The notes under the pieces are model-generated. The model saw only the letters and a program-made list of their open reading frames with translations, searched no databases and had not been told where the DNA came from. Positions 15,791-23,116 of a stretch of 43,783 bases of DNA are shown here, piece after piece; position 1 is the stretch's first letter, and the number at the start of each line of letters is the position of its first letter. The stretch lies in the IMG/VR virus record IMGVR_UViG_3300028831_000243, positions 1 through 43,783 of that record, one strand, 5' to 3'. This DNA comes from a virus. A program made the translations under genes and the position numbers.

Positions 15791-16464
15791 CGCTCCTCCA
15801 GTTCTGCCCGCATCCTGGCCGGGGTGCGATGGACGGGATGGGCGGAGTCCTCAGTGCAGCGCCCGTACCGGCAGACGATCAGAGGGTCATCGGCCGGTCC
15901 CTGCTCGAACTCATGCGTCCGCTTCGTCAGCGCGGCGGACAGGGCGGCGTTCTCGCCCTCCAGCGCGCCGATCCTGACCCGCAGCCGCTCGATCTCCGCC
16001 GCCCACTTCGCCTCGCGGTCTGCGAGCATCCCCCGGAGCAGGGTGATCTCCGTGTCCGGCTGCGTCGCCAGCGGCGGAGTCGGCCTGATACCCGGCTCGT
16101 ACCTGATCGGCGGCGGGCACGTGTTCGGCTGCCGATACCCGGTGTCGGTGTAGTTGGTCGAGTCAGTCATCGCACGGCCCTGACGCGGGGCGTGAACGCC
16201 ATCGCGTTCGCTTGACGGCCACGAGTGTTCGACTTCGGTGCGAACCTCACCCCAGCCGGCGCGGACCAACAGTTCCATCCGCCCGTCTGGGTAGCGGGTC
16301 ACGTAGACGTACAGGTCGCCGCAGTCCCACTCCCATCCGGTGCTGCCGTCGTCGCCGACCGAGACGAACGGCTCGCGCGGCCCTGTACCGGTCTCTGCCG
16401 TTCCCGGGGTGCCGACACCCGGGGAAGGGGCGGCTGGGGGCGTGGGGGTGGACTGGGGCGTCAC
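15787..16464 (-). CDS. Hypothetical coiled-coil phage protein
   Basis: The frame from GTG 16464 (GTGA with the MazG-like gene) gives 225 residues. Residues 1-35 are Pro/Thr-rich. Residues 35-85 form a beta-rich segment (WEWDCGDLYVYVTRYPDGRM). After an internal ATG at 16170 come a Pro-rich link and a coiled coil (LLRGMLADREAKWAAEIERL...). The end holds CRYGRCTEDSAHPVH, a possible metal site. The internal ATG could give a second, 127-residue product. Function unknown. Confidence 0.6.
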   Translation of the reverse strand: MTPQSTPTPPAAPSPGVGTPGTAETGTGPREPFVSVGDDGSTGWEWDCGDLYVYVTRYPDGRMELLVRAGWGEVRTEVEHSWPSSERDGVHAPRQGRAMTDSTNYTDTGYRQPNTCPPPIRYEPGIRPTPPLATQPDTEITLLRGMLADREAKWAAEIERLRVRIGALEGENAALSAALTKRTHEFEQGPADDPLIVCRYGRCTEDSAHPVHRTPARMRAELEER

Positions 16465-16904
16465 AGCGCCCGCCCGCCGTGCTGGTACGCCCGAGTCCGG
16501 TTGTAGGCCATCTTCCGGTCGAACTCGGCGGCCAAGTCGATCCCCCACCGGGCGCAGTCGTCCAGCAGGCGGATCAGCACGTCCGCGAACTCCGACCCGA
16601 CGCCCTCCGGCTTCGGCGGGCCGGGCTGCACGCCGCAGTCGCCGCGCGGCTCGCCGTGCATGCACAGGCCGTGCATCCGGTCGTAGTGGTCATCGGTTGC
16701 GTCCCGCAGGCCGTGGTCCCGGAACGCTTCCAACGCCTCGGAAATCTCGGAGTGCAGCAGCGCCATCGTGTCCCCGAACGTCACCGGTGCCGACCCGGGG
16801 CCGGACCAGCCCTTCGAGATGCAGTACTCGACGACCTCCGCCTGCATCTCGCCGAGCACCTCGGCGCGCACAGTCCCATTCGTCGCAACCTGTTCCATCG
16901 TCAC
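16461..16904 (-). CDS. MazG-like nucleotide pyrophosphohydrolase
   Basis: This 147-residue protein starts at GTG 16904 (GTGA). The MazG-type motif is clear: ALLHSEISEALEAFRDHG gives the ExxE helix and GSEFADVLIRLLDDCARWGI the second helix with ExxD. KMAYNRTRAYQHGG closes the domain. These enzymes hydrolyse dNTPs or (p)ppGpp-like nucleotides to monophosphates. Phages use them to balance nucleotide pools or blunt the starvation response. The insertion between the helices (HDYDRM...PKPEG region) is Cys/His-rich and unusual. Confidence 0.8.
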   Translation of the reverse strand: MTMEQVATNGTVRAEVLGEMQAEVVEYCISKGWSGPGSAPVTFGDTMALLHSEISEALEAFRDHGLRDATDDHYDRMHGLCMHGEPRGDCGVQPGPPKPEGVGSEFADVLIRLLDDCARWGIDLAAEFDRKMAYNRTRAYQHGGRAL

Positions 16905-17068
16905 AGCCGGTCTCCTGTCGTCTCGATCGACACCACACGCCGCGACGGCGGCGCCTCATCCGGCTCCGGCCAGTCCCATTCCAGGCCCGGGCCTTCGTCC
17001 AGTCGGATGTCAGGGCCGTGGTCGCAGTCGCGGCCCCGCTCCCAGCAGTCGAAGTCGCACGCCGTCAT
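16901..17068 (-). CDS. Small Asp/Cys-rich protein
   Basis: This 55-residue ORF starts at ATG 17068 (ATGA). The N-terminus TACDFDCWERGRDCDHGPDI carries four cysteines and a histidine in close spacing, a likely metal-binding motif; the rest is acidic and unstructured. A similar N-terminal pattern (CAYDCDGTDLDCPHP) occurs in the protein at 18013-18273, suggesting related small proteins. Function unknown. Confidence 0.6.
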   Translation of the reverse strand: MTACDFDCWERGRDCDHGPDIRLDEGPGLEWDWPEPDEAPPSRRVVSIETTGDRL

Positions 17069-17667
17069 GCCGCCTCCCGCTGGCCGTACGAGCCGACCCG
17101 GCGGTCCCGGCGACGGACCGGCGGGGTCTGACCCTCGAACCACGCCGCGTACACCACCGCACGGGCCCGCTGCAGCCGCGAGTCCAAGCCGCCGTCCGTC
17201 AGGCCCAGCGCCCGCGCCGCCCCTGCCCGGTCCCCCACCATCGCCAACGCCACCAGCGCCTCCCGCTGCGCGGCCGGCAACAGCGCGAGGACCTGCAGCA
17301 GCGCCAGGCGTTCCACCACCCCGTCCTCGTGGCTCGGCGTCGGCCACTGCGTCCAGTACGTGACCCAGCGCGGCATCGGCCGGCGGCTGACCCTGTTCAC
17401 CCCGGCGTGCCGGTCCGCCAGCCTCGACGCCTCCGTGATCGCCTGCTGCCCCACGTAGCCCAGGTGGGTCGGGGACGGGCAGTCCGCCGCGACGTACAGG
17501 TGCTCGACGATGGCGTACCAGGCCGCGTCGACCCGTTCGTCGTGCGGCAGCGTCCGCGGCACGAACCGGCTGGCCGCCGCCCGCACCGCGAGGCGGTGCA
17601 CGTCGTCGACCCGGTAGCCGTGCCGCAGCGGTTCGCGGCCCACCGGCAGCAGCACCGGCCGGGTCAT
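17065..17667 (-). CDS. Sigma-factor-like (region 4) DNA-binding protein
   Basis: This 200-residue protein starts at ATG 17667 (ATGA). The C-terminal part reads LALLQVLALLPAAQREALVA and then GDRAGAARALGLTDGGLDSRLQRARAVV, which matches ECF sigma region 4 (LPxxQREAL, HTH, then SRLxRAR). The N-terminal half (VDAAWYAIVEHLYVAADC, LGYVGQQAITEASRLA) is helical but lacks a clear region 2 -10-binding motif. It may be a phage transcription activator or a degenerate sigma factor that redirects host RNA polymerase. Confidence 0.65.
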   Translation of the reverse strand: MTRPVLLPVGREPLRHGYRVDDVHRLAVRAAASRFVPRTLPHDERVDAAWYAIVEHLYVAADCPSPTHLGYVGQQAITEASRLADRHAGVNRVSRRPMPRWVTYWTQWPTPSHEDGVVERLALLQVLALLPAAQREALVALAMVGDRAGAARALGLTDGGLDSRLQRARAVVYAAWFEGQTPPVRRRDRRVGSYGQREAA

Positions 17668-18020
17668 GCCGGGCCTGCCAGTGGGTGGGCGGCCAACTGC
17701 TGCTCGAGCTCTTCGATCCGGTCGTACAGCCGGCCCTTGGTGCGGTCGAAGTCGACGCGTACCGCCGCTAGGGACTGCCCCTGCCGTCGGGCCCGTTCGG
17801 CGTTGTCGGTCGCCCACTGCGCCATCCGTTCGGCGAAGGCGATGTCGTCCCGCCAGCCGAAGATCAGCTCCCGCAGCTCCTTCACCGTGATCGTCACCTG
17901 GTGGACGCCCGGCAGGTCGCGGGTGTCGACGAGCCGCTGGTGCCAGTCGCTGAAGTCGGGCCGGTCCGCGGTCCGGCGGGCCACCTCCCGGGCGATCTCG
18001 TGCTCGTAGTGCTCACTCAT
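17664..18020 (-). CDS. Hypothetical coiled-coil protein
   Basis: This 118-residue protein starts at ATG 18020. Helices near the start (HEIAREVARRTAD) and a long C-terminal coiled coil (MAQWATDNAERARRQGQSL, then KGRLYDRIEELEQQLAAH) flank a short beta segment (VHQVTITVKELRELIFGW). It lies directly before the sigma-like gene with an ATGA overlap. No family is recognised. Confidence 0.55.
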   Translation of the reverse strand: MSEHYEHEIAREVARRTADRPDFSDWHQRLVDTRDLPGVHQVTITVKELRELIFGWRDDIAFAERMAQWATDNAERARRQGQSLAAVRVDFDRTKGRLYDRIEELEQQLAAHPLAGPA

Positions 18021-18273
18021 GTCCGCTCCCCGTCGTCGTCTTGGTCGCTTCTGCCGCCGCGCAGTACCGGCACCCCGCCGGCACACACGACCCCTCCATG
18101 TGCGCCTGCTGCGCCGCCGTGCCACCCCACGCGTTCCCCGGCGGCAGGGTCTGCCGGGCCACGAATCCTGGGTCGTCCACCGGCTCGGCCGGCTCGACGT
18201 CGAGAAGCGTGGGGTGCGGGCAGTCGAGGTCGGTGCCGTCGCAGTCGTACGCGCAGCCGATGGGGCCGGTCAT
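18013..18273 (-). CDS. Small cysteine-rich protein
   Basis: This 86-residue ORF starts at ATG 18273, overlapping the methyltransferase stop. It has an N-terminal CAYDCDGTDLDCPHPTLL motif and a C-terminal CVPAGCRYCAAAE motif, so two possible metal sites. The middle is Pro/Asp-rich. It overlaps the next gene by 8 bases. Function unknown. Confidence 0.55.
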   Translation of the reverse strand: MTGPIGCAYDCDGTDLDCPHPTLLDVEPAEPVDDPGFVARQTLPPGNAWGGTAAQQAHMEGSCVPAGCRYCAAAEATKTTTGSGHE

Positions 18274-19016
18274 GCGGCCCACCTCCGGTCGAAGTCGAGC
18301 AGCAGCCGGCCGACGTGCTCCGCGACCTGCGGCACTACAGCGTCCCCGAGCGCTCCACATCGGTCCACCCGGCCGGGAACCCCATAAGCCACTCGACCCA
18401 CTCCGGGTTCGACGGCCCACCAAGAACCTCCGGCAGGCTCAGCCCCGTCTTCGTGTTGGCCGCGCGACGCCCCCGGGCCTCGTCGCTCAGGCCACCGCGG
18501 CGGCCGTCCTTGGCCAGCGGGGTAGGCCAGCGCGAACAGCCGGCGGCGTGGATGTGGTGCACCCACGGCGCACGCGGAAAACACTGACCACTCCGCATCG
18601 AAGCCGAGGTCGGCCAGGTCGGAGAGGACCCATCCCCAGGCGTCGACTCCGGGGCAAGCAAGGAGAGCTGGGACGTTCTCCAGCAGGACGTAGCGGGGTC
18701 GAACCAGGCGAATGACGGCTGCCATCGCCGGCCACATCCACCGCTCGTCGGCGACTCCGAGCCGCAGTCCGGTGAGGCTGAACGGCTGACAGGGGAAGCC
18801 TCCGAAGACGAGATCGACATGTGGGCGGTCCTCCCCGTCGAGCCACCAGTCGGCGGCGGTGCGTACGTCGTCGTGGCGCGGCACGTCCGGCCAGTGTCGG
18901 GCGAGCACCTGCCGCCGCCACAGGTCGAGCTCCACCTGGCCGACCACGGCGACGCCGGCGCGTTCCAGGCCGAGGTCGAGGCCGCCGATGGACGAGAAGA
19001 GGCTCAGTCCGTTCAC
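18270..19016 (-). CDS. DNA (cytosine-5-)-methyltransferase
   Basis: This 248-residue protein starts at GTG 19016, with AGGAG seven bases before it. Motif I is LSLFSSIGGLDLGLERAG, motif IV GGFPCQPFS with catalytic Cys76, motif VI LLENVPALL and motif VIII PHPRRRLFALA. The end holds a motif IX/X-like segment with ALGDAVVPQVAEHVG, where the usual Asn of GN-VP is Asp. The target-recognition region is very short, so specificity is unclear. No partner restriction enzyme is nearby, so it probably protects phage DNA. The 3' third also encodes a family-like protein segment in another frame (18335-18529). Confidence 0.92.
   Translation of the reverse strand: MNGLSLFSSIGGLDLGLERAGVAVVGQVELDLWRRQVLARHWPDVPRHDDVRTAADWWLDGEDRPHVDLVFGGFPCQPFSLTGLRLGVADERWMWPAMAAVIRLVRPRYVLLENVPALLACPGVDAWGWVLSDLADLGFDAEWSVFSACAVGAPHPRRRLFALAYPAGQGRPPRWPERRGPGASRGQHEDGAEPAGGSWWAVEPGVGRVAYGVPGRVDRCGALGDAVVPQVAEHVGRLLLDFDRRWAA
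18335..18529 (-). other. Alternative-frame methylase-like segment inside the methyltransferase gene
   Basis: In a second frame the same DNA reads WPTPLAKDGRRGGLSDEARG, then ANTKTGLSLPEVLGG, then NPEWVEWLMGFPAGWTDVER before a stop at 18335. WPTP...DG and NPxWVEWLMGFPxGWTD are familiar pieces of phage DNA methylase C-termini. The main frame over the same bases reads VGRVAYGVPGRVDR, also a familiar phage methylase end. It is either real dual coding, a relic of compensating frameshifts, or a frame error. Confidence 0.5.
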
Positions 19017-19054
19017 GTCCGGCTCCTGTCCGGGTCACCGGGAAGCCGGATCAT
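19013..19054 (-). CDS. 13-codon coupling ORF between helicase and methyltransferase
   Basis: The ATG at 19054 overlaps the helicase stop (ATGA), reads MIRLPGDPDRSRT and ends in a TGA that overlaps the methyltransferase GTG (GTGA). The AGGAG for the methyltransferase lies inside it. It probably carries terminating ribosomes to the next start rather than making a functional peptide. Confidence 0.35.
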   Translation of the reverse strand: MIRLPGDPDRSRT

Positions 19055-20349
19055 GCCGCGCCGCCCTGCTCCAACTCGGCCCGCCGCAGACGCGCCGCGG
19101 CCTTGTCCGCGGCCGTCGGCGTGTACGGGGTCCACGGCAGGCCGTACCTGCCGTCCGCAGACCGGGCCAGCACCTTCGGCCACTCCCGCACCTCGCGGGC
19201 GCCCCGCCAGTGCTTCACCTCGATCAGGTTCGGGTGCTCCATGTCCACCGCGTCCTGGTGCGGACGGAGCCCGATGCCGACGTTCGGCCAACCCAGGAAC
19301 AGTGACGAGCCGCGGGGGCGGACCTTCCGCCGGCCGCCCATCTCCTCGGCGTGGCCGGCGTGCGCCTCGATCAGCAGTGCGCAGTTGTGCCGCACCCGCA
19401 TCGTGTCCAGGGTGTGCGCGAGCAGCCGGGCGGCCTGCTCGTCCTCCATCCGGTCGCGGTGCATCTTGTACAGCGGGCCGATGCACACCAGGTCCGGCCG
19501 GCCGGCGGTCAGCAGCCGGTCCAGCCAGGCCACGTCGTCGCCGTGGCGCAGGTCCAGGCCCTCCTCGCGGATCTCCACCATCAGCCGGGAGTGGTCCCAG
19601 GCGCCGCCGATCGCGGTCACCACGGCGTCGATGCGCCGGTACCGGGACCGCATCTGGAACGCGCCGTTCTCCAGGTCCACCACCAGCACCCGGATCGGGT
19701 CTACGGGTTGGCCCGTGAAAGCGTGCACGCCGGCCGCGGAGCAGCAGGCGACCTGCGCGGCGAGCTCGGACTTCCCCAGCCCCTCGAAGCCGGTGAGGAT
19801 GATCCGCTCACGGCGGGCGACCAGGCCCGGCACGAGCCAGTCCTGCTGGTCGCTGCCCGCGAGCAGGTCGTCCAGAGTGGCCGGAGCGACCGGGGTACGC
19901 GGGGCTGCGAGGTCCTGCGCGGTGTCGACGACGCCGGCCAGCTCGACGACCAGCGTGTCGGTCTCGACCTCCGGGTTGCCGATCTGCTGCGTGATCCGCT
20001 CAGCCGCGACGCCGATCATGCGCCGGCGGTAGCACTCCCGGATCTCCTCGGCGTAGGTCAGCGCGTTGTCTGGGGACCAGGCCCGTTCCATGAGCGTGAT
20101 CAGGTACGGGCCGTCGACCCGCCGGATGTCGCCGGACGCCATCAGCCTGGCCAGCACGGTCTGCGGGTCGATCGGCACGCCGGCGTCATGCATGGCCGCG
20201 AGGACGGCGGCGAGGGTGGCGTGCCGCGGCTCCCAGAACATCTCCGGCCGGGCCACGTCGAACACGGCTTTGGCCAGGTCGGGCGCCTGCAGGACCGACC
20301 CGAGAACGGACTGCTCGGCGGTCAGGGACGCGGGTATCGGGTTGCTCAT
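19051..20349 (-). CDS. DnaB-type replicative helicase
   Basis: This 432-residue protein starts at ATG 20349. Residues 7-110 match the DnaB N-terminal domain (AEQSVLGSVLQAPDLAKAVF...). Residues 175-400 form a RecA-like AAA_25 ATPase with Walker A GFEGLGKSE (187-195) and Walker B VLVVDLEN (221-228). DLVCIGPLYKMHRDRMEDEQ is the RepA-like loop segment and LLIEAHAGH a sensor region. Fusion of a DnaB N-domain with a RepA-type core is common in actinophages. It should unwind phage DNA after loading by the upstream initiator. Confidence 0.88.
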   Translation of the reverse strand: MSNPIPASLTAEQSVLGSVLQAPDLAKAVFDVARPEMFWEPRHATLAAVLAAMHDAGVPIDPQTVLARLMASGDIRRVDGPYLITLMERAWSPDNALTYAEEIRECYRRRMIGVAAERITQQIGNPEVETDTLVVELAGVVDTAQDLAAPRTPVAPATLDDLLAGSDQQDWLVPGLVARRERIILTGFEGLGKSELAAQVACCSAAGVHAFTGQPVDPIRVLVVDLENGAFQMRSRYRRIDAVVTAIGGAWDHSRLMVEIREEGLDLRHGDDVAWLDRLLTAGRPDLVCIGPLYKMHRDRMEDEQAARLLAHTLDTMRVRHNCALLIEAHAGHAEEMGGRRKVRPRGSSLFLGWPNVGIGLRPHQDAVDMEHPNLIEVKHWRGAREVREWPKVLARSADGRYGLPWTPYTPTAADKAAARLRRAELEQGGAA

Positions 20350-21155
20350 GCCCAGCCCTCCGGCAGGTCGGGATGCGGTTCGACGGCCCGCTTCGGGGTG
20401 TTCTCCGCCCAGCGCAGCACCCAGGTCAGCCAGGCGCGGTCCCAGTCGACGTGTTTCGAGCCCTTGGAGGTGTGCCAGGTGACGAACTTGGCGAACTCCC
20501 GGTGAGCGACATCCCGGGTCATCCCGTGGTCCGCCGCGTACTGCGCTCGAGCCTCGGCGAGGGCGAAGTTCTCGGGGATTCGTGTCTGGCGCGCGCCGCG
20601 CGCGTTCCCTAGATCCCTAGATCCCTTGATCCCTAGATCCGCGGGCGTACGCGAGGGAGTGAATGAGTCGGGAGCCGTTCCGTTCCTGCTCGGGACCGGA
20701 TCGGTTCCGGAACCGGAGTCGCTCCCGTCCGTCTCCTGCGCGATTCCGGAATCGCTCGTGAATGACTCCCGCCTTGACCCGTCGTCGTTGTGGATCGGGC
20801 ACGGCGGGATCGGCGAGCGGGTCGGATGGGCCACCTTCTGGTGCGCGGTCCAGTAGACGGCGTGCAGATAGCTGATCCCGCCGACCTCGTAGCGGCACAG
20901 CGGCGGGTCGTGATCCGGCGGCGTCCACTTCGTTCGCTGGGTCATCAGGCTGAGCCAGCTGTCGAGCTTCTTCGACGTGACGTCCTCGTCGAGCGGAAAC
21001 AGGTCCGCCTTCAGCGTGCGTAGGTCGTCCACGCCGCGGCCGTAGTCGTCGAGGTAACCCCAGAGCAACACCCAGCCGTACCGCACTTCCCGCGGCCATT
21101 CGCCGACGGTGCGGCTGATGCGAAGCTCCGGTTTCACCTGCCTGATCCGCGCCAC
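20346..21155 (-). CDS. Phage replication initiator-like protein
   Basis: This 269-residue protein starts at GTG 21155 with GGAGG before it (TAGTG overlap). The N-terminus VARIRQVKPELRISRTVGEW and the following GWVLLWGYLDDYGRGVDD match the winged-helix initiator/replisome-organiser-like proteins of actinophages. Residues about 125-190 are a low-complexity Ser/Asp/Arg linker, exactly where the DNA carries tandem octamers and palindromes. The C-terminus (DVAHREFAKFVTWHTSKGSK, WDRAWLTWVLRWAE) matches the DnaT/O-like helicase-loading domain. It lies directly before the helicase, as lambda O precedes P. Confidence 0.75.
   Translation of the reverse strand: MARIRQVKPELRISRTVGEWPREVRYGWVLLWGYLDDYGRGVDDLRTLKADLFPLDEDVTSKKLDSWLSLMTQRTKWTPPDHDPPLCRYEVGGISYLHAVYWTAHQKVAHPTRSPIPPCPIHNDDGSRRESFTSDSGIAQETDGSDSGSGTDPVPSRNGTAPDSFTPSRTPADLGIKGSRDLGNARGARQTRIPENFALAEARAQYAADHGMTRDVAHREFAKFVTWHTSKGSKHVDWDRAWLTWVLRWAENTPKRAVEPHPDLPEGWA
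20607..20765. repeat. Candidate replication origin: iterons and palindromes inside the initiator gene
   Basis: Four perfect-period tandem octamers CCCTAGAT lie at 20607-20638 (the third is CCCTTGAT). Two 14-bp palindromes of the form CGRTTCCGGAAYCG lie at 20702-20715 and 20741-20754, with centres 39 bp apart. GTGAATGA is repeated at 20659 and 20758. The 8-bp period does not match codons, so the repeats are not explained by protein repeats. Location inside the initiator gene parallels ori-lambda inside O. This is an inference from repeat layout. Confidence 0.55.
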
Positions 21156-21337
21156 TAGCCCTCCGTCCGTGCGATCGCTTCGATGGACTTCCCGTTCAGC
21201 GCCTGCTCGATCTGCTGTGCGTGCCGGCCGCAGGCGGGGCACCAGGGCCGGTGGGACAGGATCGACAGGGCGAGCCGGAGCCGTCCCCACAGCACGTACT
21301 GGTCGGGTCGCGGGTCTGCCGGGTGTGGGGCGGTCAT
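21155..21337 (-). CDS. Small CxxC phage protein
   Basis: This 60-residue ORF starts at ATG 21337 (ATGA). WGRLRLALSILSHRPWCPACGRHAQQIEQAL gives one CxxC and a His in a helical context; NGKSIEAIARTEG ends it. Its placement before the initiator and its DNA-binding-like basic helix suggest an early accessory protein. Unknown family. Confidence 0.55.
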   Translation of the reverse strand: MTAPHPADPRPDQYVLWGRLRLALSILSHRPWCPACGRHAQQIEQALNGKSIEAIARTEG

Positions 21338-21507
21338 GCCGGCCTGCCGATCCGGCAGGCGACGCCGCCGAGCCGTTCGGCCTGCTCGAACGCGATGGCC
21401 TCGGACGCGGCCGGGCATACCAGGCCGGACCACAGCAGCACGCCGTGCTCGGTGTGGTCCCGGCCCGCCGCTTCCCCTTCGGCGGGCCGGGGGGCAGTGG
21501 CGGTCAC
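21334..21507 (-). CDS. Small hypothetical protein
   Basis: This 57-residue ORF starts at GTG 21507 (GTGA) and ends in ATGA. It reads HTEHGVLLWSGLVCPAASEA, then EQAERLGGVACRIGRPA. It resembles short actinophage proteins with one or two cysteines. Perfect coupling on both sides is the main evidence. Function unknown. Confidence 0.55.
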   Translation of the reverse strand: MTATAPRPAEGEAAGRDHTEHGVLLWSGLVCPAASEAIAFEQAERLGGVACRIGRPA

Positions 21508-21935
21508 CGGGCCACCTCCGTCGGCCGGGCGAGCACGGCCTGAATCTCCCCGGACAGCCAGTCAGCCGGCCGCCACTCGTACACTTCGGCCGGTCCCAGT
21601 TCGAGGACGCCGCGCCACACGACCTGCTCGGCGGACAGTCGGCCGCGCTGCGCCTTCAACTCGGCAAGGATGAGCCGGCCGGGCTTGGCCAGGACGAGGT
21701 CGGGGAAGCCGCGGTTGCCCTGCACGGGGGTGCGCCAGCCGTCGGCGGTGCGGGCGGCCCGGCAGTGGTGGACGAGGAAGCCGTGGATGCGGGCGGCGTG
21801 GATGACGTTGCCGAGGAGGTCGTCTTCGGTGATGTGCTGGGCGAGGGTGGCCCGGGCCGCGCCGGGGGTTGGCACGCGGCCCGGGCCTTCCACCGCCGCG
21901 CGGCGGCCGGCGGCGGTCCTGGGGGCGGCGGTCAT
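21504..21935 (-). CDS. VRR-NUC domain nuclease
   Basis: This 143-residue protein starts at ATG 21935 (ATGA). GNRGFPDLVLAKPGRLILAE followed by LKAQRGRLSAEQ gives the PD-(D/E)xK signature of VRR-NUC: PD, E-x-K and the following Q. The N-terminus ITEDDLLGNVIHAARIHGFLVHH is the usual helix pair. VRR-NUC proteins cut branched or Holliday-type DNA and may process recombination or replication intermediates. Position near the initiator and the RecE/RecT genes fits this role. Confidence 0.88.
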   Translation of the reverse strand: MTAAPRTAAGRRAAVEGPGRVPTPGAARATLAQHITEDDLLGNVIHAARIHGFLVHHCRAARTADGWRTPVQGNRGFPDLVLAKPGRLILAELKAQRGRLSAEQVVWRGVLELGPAEVYEWRPADWLSGEIQAVLARPTEVAR

Positions 21936-22120
21936 GGACGGACACCGCCCTCGGGGTAGTCGAGCAGCGGACGCTCGCCGGCCATGCGACGAGCGACGTT
22001 CTCGCCCAGCACGGCGGCCCATTCCTCGGTCACGGGGGCGTCGTCCCCGCACGACAGCGCATGGGCGAAGGTGACTTCGGCGAGCAGCGCGCCGCACGCG
22101 CACAGTTCGATGTCGGTCAC
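21932..22120 (-). CDS. Small hypothetical protein
   Basis: This 62-residue ORF starts at GTG 22120 (GTGA). CACGALLAEVTFAHALSCGDD suggests a metal-binding pair of cysteines with a histidine; the C-terminus is acidic (PVTEEWAAVLGENVARRMAG). No family is recognised. Confidence 0.55.
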   Translation of the reverse strand: MTDIELCACGALLAEVTFAHALSCGDDAPVTEEWAAVLGENVARRMAGERPLLDYPEGGVRP

Positions 22121-22353
22121 CGGATCTTGCCTCTCGTGAGGTAGCCGATGTCTTCAAGGGAGGCCACCGCTGCGAACACGTAGCGGCGTGCGTGGCTGTC
22201 GCCGGGGTAGACGAGTTCGGAGAGGCCGTCGAGGGTGAGGAGGCGGTCGGCCGACACCGCGGCGAGCACGCGCAGGACGCGCCGCTCGTGGCCGCTGAGG
22301 ACCGGGTCCGCGTCCGCGACGATCCCGGCGAACTCGGCGCCGGGGGTCACCAT
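22117..22353 (-). CDS. Small winged-helix-like protein
   Basis: This 78-residue protein starts at ATG 22353, five bases after AGGAG (a GTG three bases on is the alternative). HERRVLRVLAAVSADRLLTL, then DGLSELVYPGD and YVFAAVASLEDIGYLTRGKIR have the helix-helix-wing pattern of small winged-helix domains. Possibly an early regulator. Assignment is by pattern only. Confidence 0.55.
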   Translation of the reverse strand: MVTPGAEFAGIVADADPVLSGHERRVLRVLAAVSADRLLTLDGLSELVYPGDSHARRYVFAAVASLEDIGYLTRGKIR

Positions 22354-22652
22354 GCGATCTCCTGCGGCGGGATCGGCGCGAGACCGAGGATGACCCAGTC
22401 CGGCACGGCGATGAACTGCTCCGGGTCCAGCACGTATGTGACGCGACGCCAGCAGGACCGGCCGGTGAAGTAGCCGTAGCCGGACGGGTTGAACTCGCGG
22501 AGCCACAGGACGTCGCCGACCTTGAAGTCGCGGTCATTGCGGCGGAGCTCGAACGGTTTCGTGCCGTCGTCGATGTGCTGCCAGTACGGCGGCCAGGTCT
22601 TCAGCTCGTGTCGCCGTGTGCTCGCGTCCACCTGCTGCGGTGAGCCGGTCAC
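22347..22652 (-). CDS. DUF3850-like (ASCH-related) protein
   Basis: This 101-residue protein starts at GTG 22652 (GTGA). HELKTWPPYWQHIDDGTKPF and ELRRNDRDFKVGDVLWLREF are the signature of DUF3850, a small beta-barrel of the ASCH/PUA-like type found in phages and plasmids. The domain resembles RNA-binding folds and may interact with RNA or modified nucleotides. The mechanism is not known. Confidence 0.85.
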   Translation of the reverse strand: MTGSPQQVDASTRRHELKTWPPYWQHIDDGTKPFELRRNDRDFKVGDVLWLREFNPSGYGYFTGRSCWRRVTYVLDPEQFIAVPDWVILGLAPIPPQEIAW

Positions 22653-23116
22653 GCCGCCACCTCCTGGTAGGTGCCGTCCGCGCCGAGAAGGACCCACCGG
22701 GTGCCGTGGAGCAGGACTGGCCGGGTGCGAAAGTCCTCGCCGGAGCGGACGATGAAGCCGTCCCGCCATGCCTGCACAGGTGCCTTGTGGACCGAGTGGG
22801 GTCCTTCGCGGTGGCAGGACAGGGGGTGCAGGGCGCAGCCGTTGCGGATGTCGTCGGGGCCGCCTTGGGAGACGAACAGGCGGTGGGAGAACTCCCACCA
22901 GGCGGGGTTGAGTTTGGCTCCGCACTTTTCGCACCAGCCGCCGCAGCGGGCCCAGGTGAGGTCGCGCAGGGCTTCCCATTCGTCGCGGCCCGTGCGCTTG
23001 ACCGGGTGGCCGGTGGCGCCGTGTTGGTGGCGCCGGGGTGGCAGGCCGGCCACCCGGCGCGGCATGGGCCGGCGGGTAAGGGCCACGGTGCGGGCCGGTA
23101 GAGGCGTGCGCTTCAC
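22649..23116 (-). CDS. HNH endonuclease
   Basis: This 155-residue protein starts at GTG 23116 (GTGA). After a basic N-terminus, CGGWCEKCGAKLNPAWWEFSHRLFVSQGG shows the CxxC knuckle and the conserved SH. GGPDDIRNGCALHPLSCHREGPHS gives the Asn and the last His of the HNH core. It lies directly after recT and could process recombination intermediates or be a free-standing homing-type nuclease. This is the second HNH gene of the phage. Confidence 0.85.
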   Translation of the reverse strand: MKRTPLPARTVALTRRPMPRRVAGLPPRRHQHGATGHPVKRTGRDEWEALRDLTWARCGGWCEKCGAKLNPAWWEFSHRLFVSQGGPDDIRNGCALHPLSCHREGPHSVHKAPVQAWRDGFIVRSGEDFRTRPVLLHGTRWVLLGADGTYQEVAA

